A stretch of 64,000 nucleotides of DNA. Source: Marvania coccoides. Taxonomy: Eukaryota; Chlorophyta; Trebouxiophyceae; Chlorellales; Chlorellaceae. A program made the translations under genes and the position numbers. The stretch lies in the NCBI GenBank assembly GCA_963854735.1, contig OY978097.1:3100001-3164000 (forward strand). The letters run 5' to 3'. Of the stretch, positions 32,629-42,245 are shown piece after piece. The notes below the pieces were generated by a model. That model was not told the DNA's origin, made no database searches, and saw only the letters and a program-made list of their open reading frames with translations. Position 1 is the stretch's first letter. Every line of letters starts with the position of its first letter.

Positions 32629-32809
32629 TTGAGCCTGCCCCCTCGGTGGTGGTGTCTGTGGCGATGTGCTCAGCAACGACGGTGATATTGGCGCCCGGGA
32701 GGCGCTCCAGGAGCCAGGCTGCTGCAGTGAGGCCGGCGACGCCGCCTCCGACCACCGCAACGCGCGGACCGCTCGCAGCAGTGGCGCAGAGACGTGGACT
32801 GTCTGGCAT
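32629..32809 (-). pseudogene. Orphan first exon of a D-amino-acid-oxidase-type flavoenzyme
   Basis: Minus strand 32809-32629. It starts at ATG and reads GPRVAVVGGGVAGLTAAAWL, LERLPGANITVVAEH, TDTTTEGAGS, i.e. the FAD dinucleotide-binding GxGxxG fold and the TTT(D/E)GAG motif of DAO. A good donor (A|GTGCGT) follows. The intron then runs 56 bp into the 3' end of the LINE fragment, and no downstream DAO exon exists to the left; instead the RCC1 gene begins. The exon is intact but the gene is truncated. Whether the LINE insertion or a linked deletion removed the rest is inference. Confidence 0.65.
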
Positions 32810-32874
32810 TTTTGTGTTTGGGTGCAGCACAGATCTGTTTCACGACGTGGGTTGAGTTGGTAATTCGATGTGGG

Positions 32875-33425
32875 TAATTCTCGTGGCAAGAGACATAATC
32901 GACGAACACAAACTTGCCCAGGGCGCCGTCAAATGAATTGGCCGCCGTCGCAGCGGAGCCCACGAGGGCATTGGCGTCTTCCATCTCCAGCAGGAGGTGG
33001 TGGCGGTTGACGCGGCGGCGGGCAGAAAGCAATGCCTTCCCGAACTCCTTGCGCTCGGTAGAAGGGCGGCTTGAGTGGGGGGCGTAAAAGGCGATGACGT
33101 CCAGCGTGAGGTGGTTCAGCAGGCCGAAGGAAGCGAACAGGATGTGCGGGGTATCTGCATTCCACTTGCGGAGGGCGGCAGCCGCCCGGGGGTTGAGAAG
33201 GAGGGCGACTCCTCAGTGCATGCGGTCGGAAGCGCGGCCGGTCTCGGGGGGTGGGGGTGGGGGCCGCTCCAAAGCAGTTCGTGGCCATTCTCCGCCGCCT
33301 GCCGCTGCCGCTGATTGGTGTTTCTTGGATGCTGAGGATGTCGGATTTGTGTTGTTTTGCGGACTCGAGGACGTGATTGAGTTGAGTAGCTTGATTGATG
33401 CTTGCTCGGACGTTCCTGGTGCACG
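32875..33425 (-). mobile_element. LINE endonuclease (EEP/APE-type) remnant
   Basis: Minus strand, frames shifting. The first part reads NVRASINQATQLNHVLESAK, QHKSDILSIQET, the N-terminal endonuclease signature of non-LTR retrotransposon ORF2 ('NVRG...DI..(L/I)QET'). Further on, in another frame, it reads DVIAFYAPHSSRPSTERKEF, GKALLSARR, then LLLEMEDANA in place of LLxxGDxNA. Frame changes and the absence of reverse transcriptase mark it as dead. It may belong to the same element family as the fragment at 31865-32573, but the two are in opposite orientation. Confidence 0.65.
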
Positions 33426-33649
33426 CAACAAGGGGGCTGCGCGTACCCGAGAAGCCCAGCGTTATTATTGGATAATCCCTACCTAGTGCTTGTTCTTACA
33501 GTAGATGATTGTTACTCCTGCATGCACACGACCCCAAGCACGTTTTCCCCCGGGGAGTATAGTAGTGGGGGGGAGGAAAACGGCGGGGGGTTTAAAGCCA
33601 AAAAAACAAAAAATACGTGTTTGTTTTATTTTTAATTCTTGCTGTTGCG

Positions 33650-34382
33650 ATGGCGAAGCTGTTTGCATTTGTCGCCGTTTTGGCGCTGTTTACCGGTGAG
33701 TACGATTTTGCGTCTAGGGTCTTCTGCCCTTCATTGCATCGTTTTACTGAGGCGACCCACTTCCCTCCCTTTCGCTTTTGCAGCTGGATCTGAGGCTGTC
33801 ACCGTTTACGACGCGCTCAAAGCAGATGCCGGCTTGACGGCGAGTCCATCTCGTAAAACATCTTTGATTCATCACACGCACGTGGCCTTTGCGATCAATC
33901 TCCTCCCTCTCTCTACTGTGCAGGTCCTGGTTGCCATTGTCGACGCTGCTGGCTTGCAGCCCGTCTTGAGCAACCCCACCTTCGCTGGAACACTCTTTGC
34001 TCCCAACAACCAAGCCGTGCTCAACTTTCTCCAGCCGCTGAACATCACCCTGCCCCAGGCCCTGGCCGAGCAGCAGATTCTGACGACGCTGCTATCCTAC
34101 CATCTCATCAGCGACATCAAACTGTTCCGCAAGGACATGCAGCCCATTCAGCAGTTCAAGACGTCTGCAGCCGCAGGCTGGGCCATCACGATTTCAAACC
34201 CCGCCAATGGCAGGATCCGCGTGTACTACGGCGACAGGAAGGCCACCAACACCGCCATCCAGTGGGACGGCTCTGCGGCTGTGATGCGCCAAAACATCAA
34301 GGCAGGCCCGGCGGTAGTGCACGTAATCAGCAGCATCTTGATCCCCCCTGGGGCTCTCGCTCCACTGGCTGCAAAGAAGTAA
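33650..34382 (+). CDS. Secreted fasciclin (FAS1) domain protein
   Basis: Three exons: 33650-33695, 33784-33839 and 33924-34382, giving 186 aa. Signal peptide MAKLFAFVAVLALFTAGSEA, then one FAS1 domain: VLVAIVDAAGLQPVLSN, TLFAPNNQAVLNFL (H1 motif), ILTTLLSYHLISDI (the YH motif) and AGPAVVHVISSILIPPG (H2). Single-domain secreted FAS1 proteins act in cell adhesion or wall matrix. Intron 2 (84 nt) starts with GC (ACG|GCGAGT), is a multiple of three and has no stop, so retention would insert 28 aa before the domain. Splicing gives the better family fit (GLTVLVAIVDAAGL). Confidence 0.85.
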
Positions 34383-34425
34383 ATTAATAAATATCCTAGG
34401 AGTGCCCCCCTGGAAGGTCGACCTG

Positions 34426-34880
34426 TTTTTTTTTTTTTTTTTTTTTAAATTCTGTCCATTACATACAAGAGCATAGGATTTCAAGGTTTTACATATGGTT
34501 GTAACGTCTACTACCGAGGGTGCCCTTTAAGAGATCCGCAAGTCGACATGCCACTCACCCCGCCACAGTAAGGCGGGGTACCCCCTTCCATCCGTGGGAT
34601 CAACCTCAGGTACTGGGGGCGTACGGATTCAGCATTACGCCGATGCCGCACCGTCGCCCACAATGTAAGGCTCTGGCCCCTGCCTTCCTGAGTCCCCCAA
34701 CGGCGCGACCAACATGAAGTAAAAAAAAGGGGGGGAGGCAGGACTCTCCGGACGGCAAACGGCCCGTCCGGTTTGGGGTTCGCGCTTGGGCAATGCTATA
34801 TGAATTTCAGGGGTTTTAAGTCCGCATAAACAGCCAACTAAGGCCCCATAGCAAACTGGCACTTAAGTGCAAGCAGAAAT
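34426..34880 (-). mobile_element. Retroelement 3' UTR fragment with poly(A) tail
   Basis: On the minus strand it starts with TGCTTGCACTTAAGTGCCAG, then GGGGCCTTAGTTG, which closely matches the LINE 3' UTR at about 32460-32500 (TGCTTGCACTTAGGTGCCAG, GGGGCCTTAGTTG). It ends in an uninterrupted run of 21 A (plus-strand T-run 34426-34446). About 400 bp of element-specific sequence without an ORF lies between. A 5'-truncated LINE or a SINE sharing the LINE tail fits. It inserted 44 bp behind the fasciclin stop codon. Confidence 0.65.
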
Positions 34881-35118
34881 AATAGTTGAGTGGAAAATTG
34901 AATTGAAATACAAAATGTTTAGAAATTTAGAAATAGGACGAGCTTAATTATCCTCGGTGTATATTGGGCATATGAAAAAAAAAATTGACGTAAATGGGGA
35001 AAAGGGAAAAAAAATCAAAATGTTTGACCATGAAACGTTTCGTGAGCTGCTTTATCCTTTCATCAAATAAAAACCTGGATATAAACAAAAATTCTAGGGC
35101 TCTGAGGCTTGACCGGCA
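34881..35118. other. AT-rich intergenic with repeat copy D
   Basis: Lies between the retroelement fragment and the RING-CH gene. It includes the ~40-bp dispersed repeat at 34940-34984. Confidence 0.5.
34940..34984 (+). repeat. ~40-bp dispersed repeat, copy D
   Basis: GAGCTTAATTATCCTCGGTG, TATATTGGGCATATGAAAAA. It is the best match to the LINE-end copy and is followed by an A-run. Confidence 0.7.
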
Positions 35119-35792
35119 ATGGAGCCGAGTTCCTCAAATGCGGAATCAGTTGAGCCGGTATGTAAATTTTGTTTTCAGCCAGCCTCGGCAGAAGAACCTC
35201 TATTTTCGGGACTTTGTGGGTGCCGCGGAACACTTGACGACGTCCACAGAAGGTAAAAAATGACCAAATTCCTTGAGCAGTAGGTGGATGTGGATGATAA
35301 TTCAACCTCCGCCTATGAAAAAAACGCCTACTATGAAAAAATCGCCTATATGAAAAAACCTATATGAAAAAACCTATATGAAAAAACCTCCGCCACTGCC
35401 TCCCTTAATTTCATTGCAGGTGCCTCGTGATGTGGCAAACCCTGCGGCGAACCAGGCCGTGGGACTGCGAAATATGCGGCAGAGCCATTCAATGGCCGGT
35501 AGATCAAACCTTCCAGCTGGTGCTGCTGCTCCAAGAGTGCCAGGCGATCGATCGGAAAAAAAAGTTGCTGCTGGAGCAGCATAAATACTCAGCCTACCCA
35601 CTCCCTGCCCCGGGGCCCCCGCAGTGGGCACGCCGCCTCAGGCAGAGCATGTCTCGCTGTGCAAAGGCGGCGCGCAATGCCTGCACAGCGCGTCAACGCC
35701 CAGTGAGCCCAGTCGCTGAGACAGATGCTGCAAGTGGTGGTGGAAGGGTAGAACCAGCGTGGGAGCGGGCGGCGGTGGCAGCGAATGGCTAA
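35119..35792 (+). CDS. RING-CH (MARCH-type) E3 ubiquitin ligase, short
   Basis: Two exons: 35119-35252 and 35420-35792, phase 2, giving 168 aa. Joining them builds a complete C4HC3 RING-variant domain: VCKFCFQPASAEEPLFSGLC, GCRGTLDDVHRRCLVMW, TLRRTRPWDCEICGRAIQW. All eight metal ligands are present (CxxC, CxC, H, C, CxxC). Unlike most MARCH proteins no transmembrane helices follow; the tail is a charged helix (LLLQECQAIDRKKKLLLEQH) and an Arg/Ala-rich end, so it is probably soluble. The first exon lies in a frame without a long ORF, making this gene easy to miss. The intron contains CCTATATGAAAAAA tandem repeats. Confidence 0.85.
35313..35391 (+). repeat. Short tandem repeat in intron
   Basis: Repeats of (C)CTATATGAAAAAA, about five imperfect to perfect units, inside the RING-CH intron. 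Confidence 0.8.
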
Positions 35793-36061
35793 TACCATCC
35801 CGCCAATAAATGAATCAAATTAAATTACAACTGTGTACATGCTCAATTAATTGCCTACAGAGTCATTATTTTCCATTTAGAAGTAGCGTCATTTAGTTAA
35901 ATTATTAAACATTAAATCGCGTCATCACGTCATCACGTAAGCTCTTAGTTAAGGAAGTTGCCATTCGGCCAACTCGCTCTCGTAAAAAAAAAGATGAAAA
36001 TAAAACGCAGTACAGGTCCGAACTAAAATTAAAGTGGTGAAACAACGACGCCAGTCATGAA

Positions 36062-37819
36062 TCACCGCTGCGTCTCCATTATTTTCCGCTCGTTGATTAT
36101 CTTCATTACCTCCTCAGCACGCACCTTCTCCTGCGGTGTGCTCCACACCCGCTCTTTGCTGTTGGAATCGGGGTGGTACATCCGCACCGCCTGTCGGTAC
36201 GCGTCCTTCACCTTGTCAGGCCCAGCGCACTCCACGCCAAACGCGCGCAGCACCTGGAGGAACGACGCCGCGCTCGTCACTTTGCGCTGCGACAGGTTGC
36301 GGAAGTACGATCGCCACTCCAGCTCAGGGGCGTCGGTGGGTGGTGCCGGCGGTAGCGGGCCCTGCGGCGGCGGCGCTGGCCGGCTGGGGCCTGGCCCAGC
36401 TGGAGGCCCCCCCAGGGGGCGAGTCCACGGCGCATTGCCGCCGTTGGCCTGGCGAAACTTGGCATTCTCGTGGTGTCTGGCCGCGTCTTCCTGCTGGCGG
36501 CGCTGTACCTCTTCTTCCGACGGCCGGTTCTTTTCCCGCCACTTCATGGCTGCATGGTTCCAGGCGTCCTGAGATTTTCGCATCGCCTGCCGCGCAGGGC
36601 GTGTCATGTCGTGCAGAATCTCCTTTGCGTGCGCTTCCATCGCCGCCTTCGTAAACAAGCCATTGGCGGGGGCGGCGCGGGGTTTAACACTGCCGCTTCC
36701 ACCAGCTCTGCTCCCGTTGCTGACGCCTTTGTTGGAAAATGTGTAGGAAGGCATGCTGCCCCCCACCCCCGTAGGATTGACCCGAAACTTGTTCCGAAAC
36801 TCCGTCGCTGCCTCGCGGCTGCGAAACTCGGGGGCAAGTCCTCCTTTACCGCCGCCACTGCCACCAACGCTGTAAGGGGCAGTCGAGGCAGTGGCATAGG
36901 CACGACGGGAGATGGTGGTAGCTGGAGCGCCGAAAGAGAAGATTCGCTGTGTGGAGAAGGGCCCAGAAGCAGCAGCGGGGGCGGACGTAGGCGGGTAGGG
37001 TTGTGGCGGCGGCAGCAGCGCCTGCGGTTGCAGCGGCAGCGCCTGCCCGTTTCTGTTGAACAGCGTCGGGCCTTCTTCGTGAGGGGGCGGGGATGGCGGC
37101 TTAATGGGGCGATTTGTGGTGGTGAGGGTTGGCCGAGTGGGAGCGGGGGGCGCTGCTTCAGTCTGCTGCTGCTTCTTCACCATGCCAGGCAAAAATGACA
37201 CAACCTCCACTTCATCGCTGGAAGAGTCGTCGATGATGACCTCTTCAATCACTCGTGCAGGAGGGGGCGGAGGAGGAGGGGCTTTTCTGGGCAGCGGCGG
37301 TGGCGGCGGCAAAGCCTCTATCTGCTTCTGCTGCTGTCCCGGTTTCTGCACAGGACGAAACTCGAATTCATGTATGCCAGGCAGCGGTTTCAACGGCACG
37401 TCGCGGGAGATCGTCTTCGTGGGCTTAGATGGTGACTCCCGCGGCCGTTTCAGCTGCGCCAGCGGCTTGAGCACCAACGGTCGTTTTGCCTCTGAAGTCT
37501 TGGGGAGCGGCGGCTCTCGAGGCTTCTTCGGCGGCTCTAGGGGTTGGCTTGGTTGTGGCGGCGGCACCACAGGCTTCGCTGGCTGCTTTAGGGTCTTCTT
37601 GCGGGGCTGCTGAGGCTGGGAAGGCGGCGGTGGCGGGGCAGCAGCGTTGTCGTCGTCAGAGTCCGAAACGAGGACAATCACCTCTGACGAGTCGGAATGC
37701 CGGCGCTCGGTGGCATCCGCCTTCTTGGGGGGTGCCTCAGAGGCCATGCGACCCTCATAGAGCAACTTTTGTCGTTTGGCCAAAGGCATGTCGTCTTCAT
37801 CTTCTTCGCAACCGACCAT
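36062..37819 (-). CDS. Nuclear J-domain protein with SUMO-interaction-like motifs
   Basis: Single exon on the minus strand, 585 aa from the first ATG at 37819. The C-terminal ~75 aa form an auxilin-type J-domain: LQVLRAFGVE, VKDAYRQAVRMYHPDSN (HPD present), RAEEVMKIINERK. The long N-terminal part is disordered and Pro-rich. It contains a KRQK basic patch and two hydrophobic-acidic clusters, SSEVIVLVSDSDDD and VIEEVIIDDSSSDEVEV, which fit the SUMO-interacting motif pattern (V/I)x(V/I)(V/I) followed by acidic residues. This suggests a nuclear Hsp70 cochaperone recruited by SUMO. The upstream open frame begins only with TTG. Confidence 0.75.
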   Translation of the reverse strand: MVGCEEDEDDMPLAKRQKLLYEGRMASEAPPKKADATERRHSDSSEVIVLVSDSDDDNAAAPPPPPSQPQQPRKKTLKQPAKPVVPPPQPSQPLEPPKKPREPPLPKTSEAKRPLVLKPLAQLKRPRESPSKPTKTISRDVPLKPLPGIHEFEFRPVQKPGQQQKQIEALPPPPPLPRKAPPPPPPPARVIEEVIIDDSSSDEVEVVSFLPGMVKKQQQTEAAPPAPTRPTLTTTNRPIKPPSPPPHEEGPTLFNRNGQALPLQPQALLPPPQPYPPTSAPAAASGPFSTQRIFSFGAPATTISRRAYATASTAPYSVGGSGGGKGGLAPEFRSREAATEFRNKFRVNPTGVGGSMPSYTFSNKGVSNGSRAGGSGSVKPRAAPANGLFTKAAMEAHAKEILHDMTRPARQAMRKSQDAWNHAAMKWREKNRPSEEEVQRRQQEDAARHHENAKFRQANGGNAPWTRPLGGPPAGPGPSRPAPPPQGPLPPAPPTDAPELEWRSYFRNLSQRKVTSAASFLQVLRAFGVECAGPDKVKDAYRQAVRMYHPDSNSKERVWSTPQEKVRAEEVMKIINERKIMETQR

Positions 37820-38246
37820 CGCAGGCTGCGAGGGACCTCCGAATCCAACTGGCGTGCTCAAATTCAGAATTTAGTGGAAGTCAACCTCCGGGGCCTTCTC
37901 GTTGAAATGATTTTAATCGTTTTAAAATTGGCGCAAGCTAGCCTCGGTCGCTGCTGCGTCGGTGGGCGCATCTTGATCGCAAATTTCAAAATTAATTAAA
38001 TTTATTGTTATGCGAGCTGCAGCGCGTTCTCCAACTATATTTCCGATTCGGTGGGAGGCAAGGCTTGGCTCCGTTTTCGCTCTAATCGCACTCATTTTGT
38101 GCCATCATTTAAATAGAAACTGGTTCTAGCAGGCTGAGCCGAGAAGAGGACGCCATCATTCCTTTTTGAATACATTTTTTTTGGAAGCAATCTAGTTTCA
38201 AAATCAAGTTATATAACCGTGCCCTGATTGTATCGTTACCGAGCAC
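37820..38246. promoter_or_regulatory. Divergent promoter interval, J-protein / ALG1
   Basis: 427 bp between divergent start codons. No defined motif is seen. Confidence 0.4.
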
Positions 38247-39748
38247 ATGCCTCGGGCGTGGGTGGTGGTGCTGGGCGACGTGGGCAGGAGCCCACGCATG
38301 CAGTATCATGCCTCCTCCCTCTGCAAGACGGTGAGCCGCCTCTTTCCCCATGCTCACTGTCACCGCTCAATACCTGACCGCGAATGCGTTCGTGCAGGAT
38401 GGATACACCGTGAACTTCATCGGCTACCGCGGCGCCGACCTTATTTCAGAGCTGCAGGGCTCTCTGGCCGGGGGCACCCTCACTCTGAACTACATCCCTG
38501 GACTGTGAGCATACCTATTATACTTTGTGATTATTACTCTATATACAATGAAATGATTAATTGGTGTGTATTAACTGCTTTTTCTCGCCTTTCAGGCCTC
38601 GCTGGCTGTCCTGTCTGCCTCGCCCGCTGGCCCTTCCGCTTAAAGCCCTCCTGCAGCTCTTTGCGCTGCTGTGGATGCTGCTGGTGTCGCTGCCCCGCCC
38701 TGACGTCATCCTTCTGCAGCTCCCTCCCGCGCTGCCCACCATGGCAGCCTGCTGGATGGCCGCCCGACGCCACCGCGCCCGCCTGGTTTACGATTGGCAC
38801 AATTTTGCTTATACGCTGATGGCGCTGACCATGGGGAGGGGCCACCAGCTGGTGCGCGCTGCGGAGTGGTACGAGCGAGCTCTGGGTGGCAAAGCAGACG
38901 CTGGTTTCTGCGTGACAAAGGCGATGCAGCAAGAATTGGCCAGGGGGTGGGGAGTGCAAGCTGCGGTCTTTTACGACCGCCCCCCAGACTTTTTCCGCCC
39001 CGCAGCGCTGCATCAAAAACACCAGCTGCTGTTGCGGCTTGCTGGGGCGGTCGAAACGCCCATGCACCCCCACGACTGGGCTGCAGAGGCACAGGCGGCG
39101 CTGATAGAAAGCGACACGCTGTGCACAACAAGCAAGGGCAAAGCAGGGGTGTCTCTGCGGCCAGATCGCCCCGCCATCGTGGTCACCAGTACCAGCTGGA
39201 CCCCCGACGAGGACTTTGGGCTGCTGCTGGCTGCTGCGGAGCGGTATGACGCAGCAGCGGCAAAGCGGAGCGGGGCTGCCCTCCCCAGGCTGCTGGTGTT
39301 TGTGACCGGTCGGGGGCCGCTGCGCGCAGAGTTTGAGGCGCGCATGCAGCGCCTGGATCTGCGGCACGTGGCGTTCCGAACAGCATGGTTGGAGCCCAAG
39401 GACTATCCGATTTTATTGGGGTCTTCTGACCTTGGAATCAGCCTGCACTCTTCCTCCAGCGGGCTGGACCTGCCAATGAAGGTGGTGGACATGTTTGGGG
39501 CGGGCCTGCCTGTGTGTGCGCTGTCGTACGGCTGCATCGGCGAACTGGTGGCGCATGGGCGGAACGGCCTGCTGTTTTCTTCAGCAGAGGAGCTGGACGG
39601 TGCGCTGCGGGAGGCGCTGAGAGGGTTTCCAGAGGGAGGGGGGGTGCTGGCGCGGCTGCGGCGTGGCGTGGAGGGCAGCACTGTGGCGCGGTGGCACGAC
39701 AGCTGGACCAAGATTGCGCTCCCTGTGCTGCAAAGCCCGATAAAATAA
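38247..39748 (+). CDS. ALG1: Chitobiosyldiphosphodolichol beta-mannosyltransferase
   Basis: Adds the first mannose to GlcNAc2-PP-dolichol on the cytosolic face of the ER (GT33). Three exons: 38247-38330, 38398-38504 and 38596-39748, giving 447 aa. Motifs are VVVLGDVGRSPRMQYHASSL at the start, VNFIGYRG, the membrane-associated LALPLKALLQLFALLWMLL, LVYDWHNFAYTLMAL, FCVTKAMQQEL, TSTSWTPDEDFGLLL and the nucleotide-sugar site LGISLHSSSSGLDLPMKVVD with MFGAGLPVCAL. The length is close to yeast and human ALG1, and the enzyme looks intact. Confidence 0.95.
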
Positions 39749-39983
39749 TTTTTGATAATATAAAAAATGAAAGCTGCTGTTTGAACTGCTATTTCTGAGC
39801 GAAAGTCAGCGACTTCATTTTTTTGTTTTTATTTGATTAATTTTTATGTGAATGAAACCACAATAAGCTGCAGCTTTATCCAACTTAATTTTTTCCTACG
39901 CCAACACAATCCAGATCCAGCTTGACTGTGTGCGCATCATTAAAACCAATCACTGCGCAGCGTATTGAAAAAACAAATCAGAG

Positions 39984-41763
39984 ATGGCAAGTGATGGAGC
40001 TGAGCAGCACCGCGGCGCATTCCTGTCCATGAATGTCTCTGGGCCATCGGCCCCATCGTTCGAGACCGCCAAATACGCCATATTGTCGGCCCACGACAAT
40101 GCTGTGGCTTCCAGTACAAGTGGAACCTGCCCCACCGCCATTCTTCTCCAAGTGAGCAGGAAACTGAACAAGCAATGAAACGGCATGAAAAGAACGACTA
40201 AAAATGAACCCTTGCACCCTCCAGGAGTATAATTGGGCGGACAAGTCTTTGAGGACACTGCTGTCAGAGCTGACTTCCAGGTCTGGGGGAGCGCAGTGGG
40301 ACGCTGAGCGCCAATGGAAGGGAAACGGGCAGCGGGATGCAGTAGTGGTATACAACACTGCAATCTACCAAGCAGTGTTGTTGACAACTAGCGACTATAT
40401 GCAGCAGGCTTCGGAAGAGAGGCTGGACGGGCTGTTAGGCCCCAACCTGCCCGCTGCCACAGCGGAAAAGATCAAAAGCTACGCCACCCGCTGGGCGGGC
40501 GTGCACTTGGCTGCGACAAATCCTGCCACCGGCGAGCCTTCCCTTCAATTTTTGCTCGTTTCTTACCACGGCAGAGAAAAGCGGCGGCAAAGCAACGGTA
40601 CCACCAACGTGACCCGCATCCAGGAACCCATCAAAACTGCCCTGGCTCGAGAATTTGTTAGCGAAGTTGCTCGTGCTGCTGCCCATGCCACATTTCATTT
40701 TGGCATTCCAGACGGTGCTACTTCCCGCTACGTGCCAGCGCTCATTGCTGGGGACTGGAACATCGGGATCGACGCTTTAGCCAATTTGACCTCTCTGGAA
40801 GAGCACGGGGGGTGGCAATGCGATGTTCGCGAGCCCCGACGGCCGTACCCCCTGACGTCTGTTCGCGTGGATGAAGACGGCCTGTTTAAGGGACACATTG
40901 ACTACGTGGTAGGGCTGAATCATGCCCATGACCATGCGCTAGCTTGCGACGTGTGGTTGACAGACGTTCAGGCCCTTCCGCACTCTGCATCTCACCGAGC
41001 ATTCTTTGACCACGATCCGCTGCTGATTGAGTTTTCGGTGAAGGCGCGGCACGTGGCAGGAGAAGTAGAAGAGCTGAGGCCAAGAGCAGCGGCGGTGGAG
41101 GCGCGCCAGAAGATTCGAAAGTTGAGCGGCAAGCTCATGCGGCAGCAGGCACTCTCTAGGCCGACGTCATTCGGCATCGCAGCGGAGGAAGAAGAGCCAG
41201 AAAGGGAGGCTACAGCGGGGGTGTCAAATAGAGTGGTGGTGTCAAAGGGAGTCGAGAAGTTGATGCTCCCGATGCTAGCGCGCTGCCCTGCGAAGTACGA
41301 GCTGACAAAGGGCTCCGAAGAATACACCCTCGCCCAGCTGAAGAAAGCGGTGAAAGCCATGGCCCTGGACGCGCTAGGGGTGCCCAACCAGCGTGGGAAG
41401 AGGATCACAGACTACGCAGCGGCAGCTACGCAGTCATGGTGGCCCTCGAGCGCGGTGAGTTATTTTGAAGCTTTTTTTCAACCTAATATTTTTCATAAAA
41501 TATATATATATTTTTTAAGAAGATTTCCAACTCCAATTGTGTGTGTGTTTTTGCAGAAAAAGATCGGCGATTTTGACGCAATGGAGGAGAAAATACGAAA
41601 GGAACTGTACGCAGAGCTGCAGAAAGTGCTGCTCGGCGTTCAGGTTGCGACGCAGCGTTCTCAGCAGCCAACGCCGCCTCCAACCGGCGGCATCGCCAGC
41701 GCAAGGGGTCTGATGGAGCGGCTGAGGAAAAGCTTCAGTTTGCAGCATAATGCTGAGCATTAA
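39984..41763 (+). CDS. Endonuclease/exonuclease/phosphatase (EEP) family protein
   Basis: Three exons: 39984-40151, 40225-41454 and 41557-41763, giving 534 aa. EEP catalytic blocks are NVSG at the start of the fold, ILLQEYNW (metal-binding Glu, formed across the first splice), AVVVYNT, FLLVSYHG, LIAGDWNIG (GDxN), GHIDYVVG and FFDHDPLLIEF (catalytic His). The C-terminal ~200 aa are helical and charged, with no recognised domain. The substrate cannot be deduced. It could be a stand-alone nuclease or a host gene derived from a LINE endonuclease; the LLxxGDWNI and DHDPL forms occur in both. The last intron (102 nt) is in frame and stop-free. Confidence 0.75.
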
Positions 41764-42245
41764 AGGGAACCGTGCTTTCTTTTGCACAACCCTGCATGAC
41801 ACAAAAGCTGCCGTGGCCACTCCGTATTCAATGGCCAACTCAATCCTGCTCTAGGGCTGTGGATATAAAAATAAATTGCTGAGCGCGACTTTTGAGACGA
41901 ACAGACTCTGATCTATAGAGTTTTTTTGTTTTTGTTTTTCGGAATCAAGAAAAGGCTTAAGGGCGCCATATCAGTTGTTCAAATAGCTATTGCAAATGTG
42001 TGAAATGCTTCACCCAAGTTCGTTTTGAGGAATTTTTTGAAAAATATGGAAGGGAGTCCAAAAGTCCAAAAGTCCGCCGCCATCCTCGAATTAAATGAAT
42101 TACTTAGTAAATAAAAATATATATGTTTGCAAATTTCAGTAGCACATGATGACGGGTTTCATCCGCAGGCAATAAATTTATAATAAAAATATCATTTTTG
42201 CAACTTTACTCCAAAATTTAATTGCCAAATCATCTGAACAGCCCA
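41764..42245. other. Intergenic, AT-rich
   Basis: 482 bp with the EEP 3' flank and the NOL10 promoter. A GTCCAAAA direct repeat occurs near 42056-42071; no gene is seen. Confidence 0.5.

Noticed and set aside
32578..33425. A functional EEP endonuclease gene on the minus strand
   Set aside because: The endonuclease motifs fall in different frames with no splice solution and resemble LINE ORF2, so it was called a mobile-element remnant.
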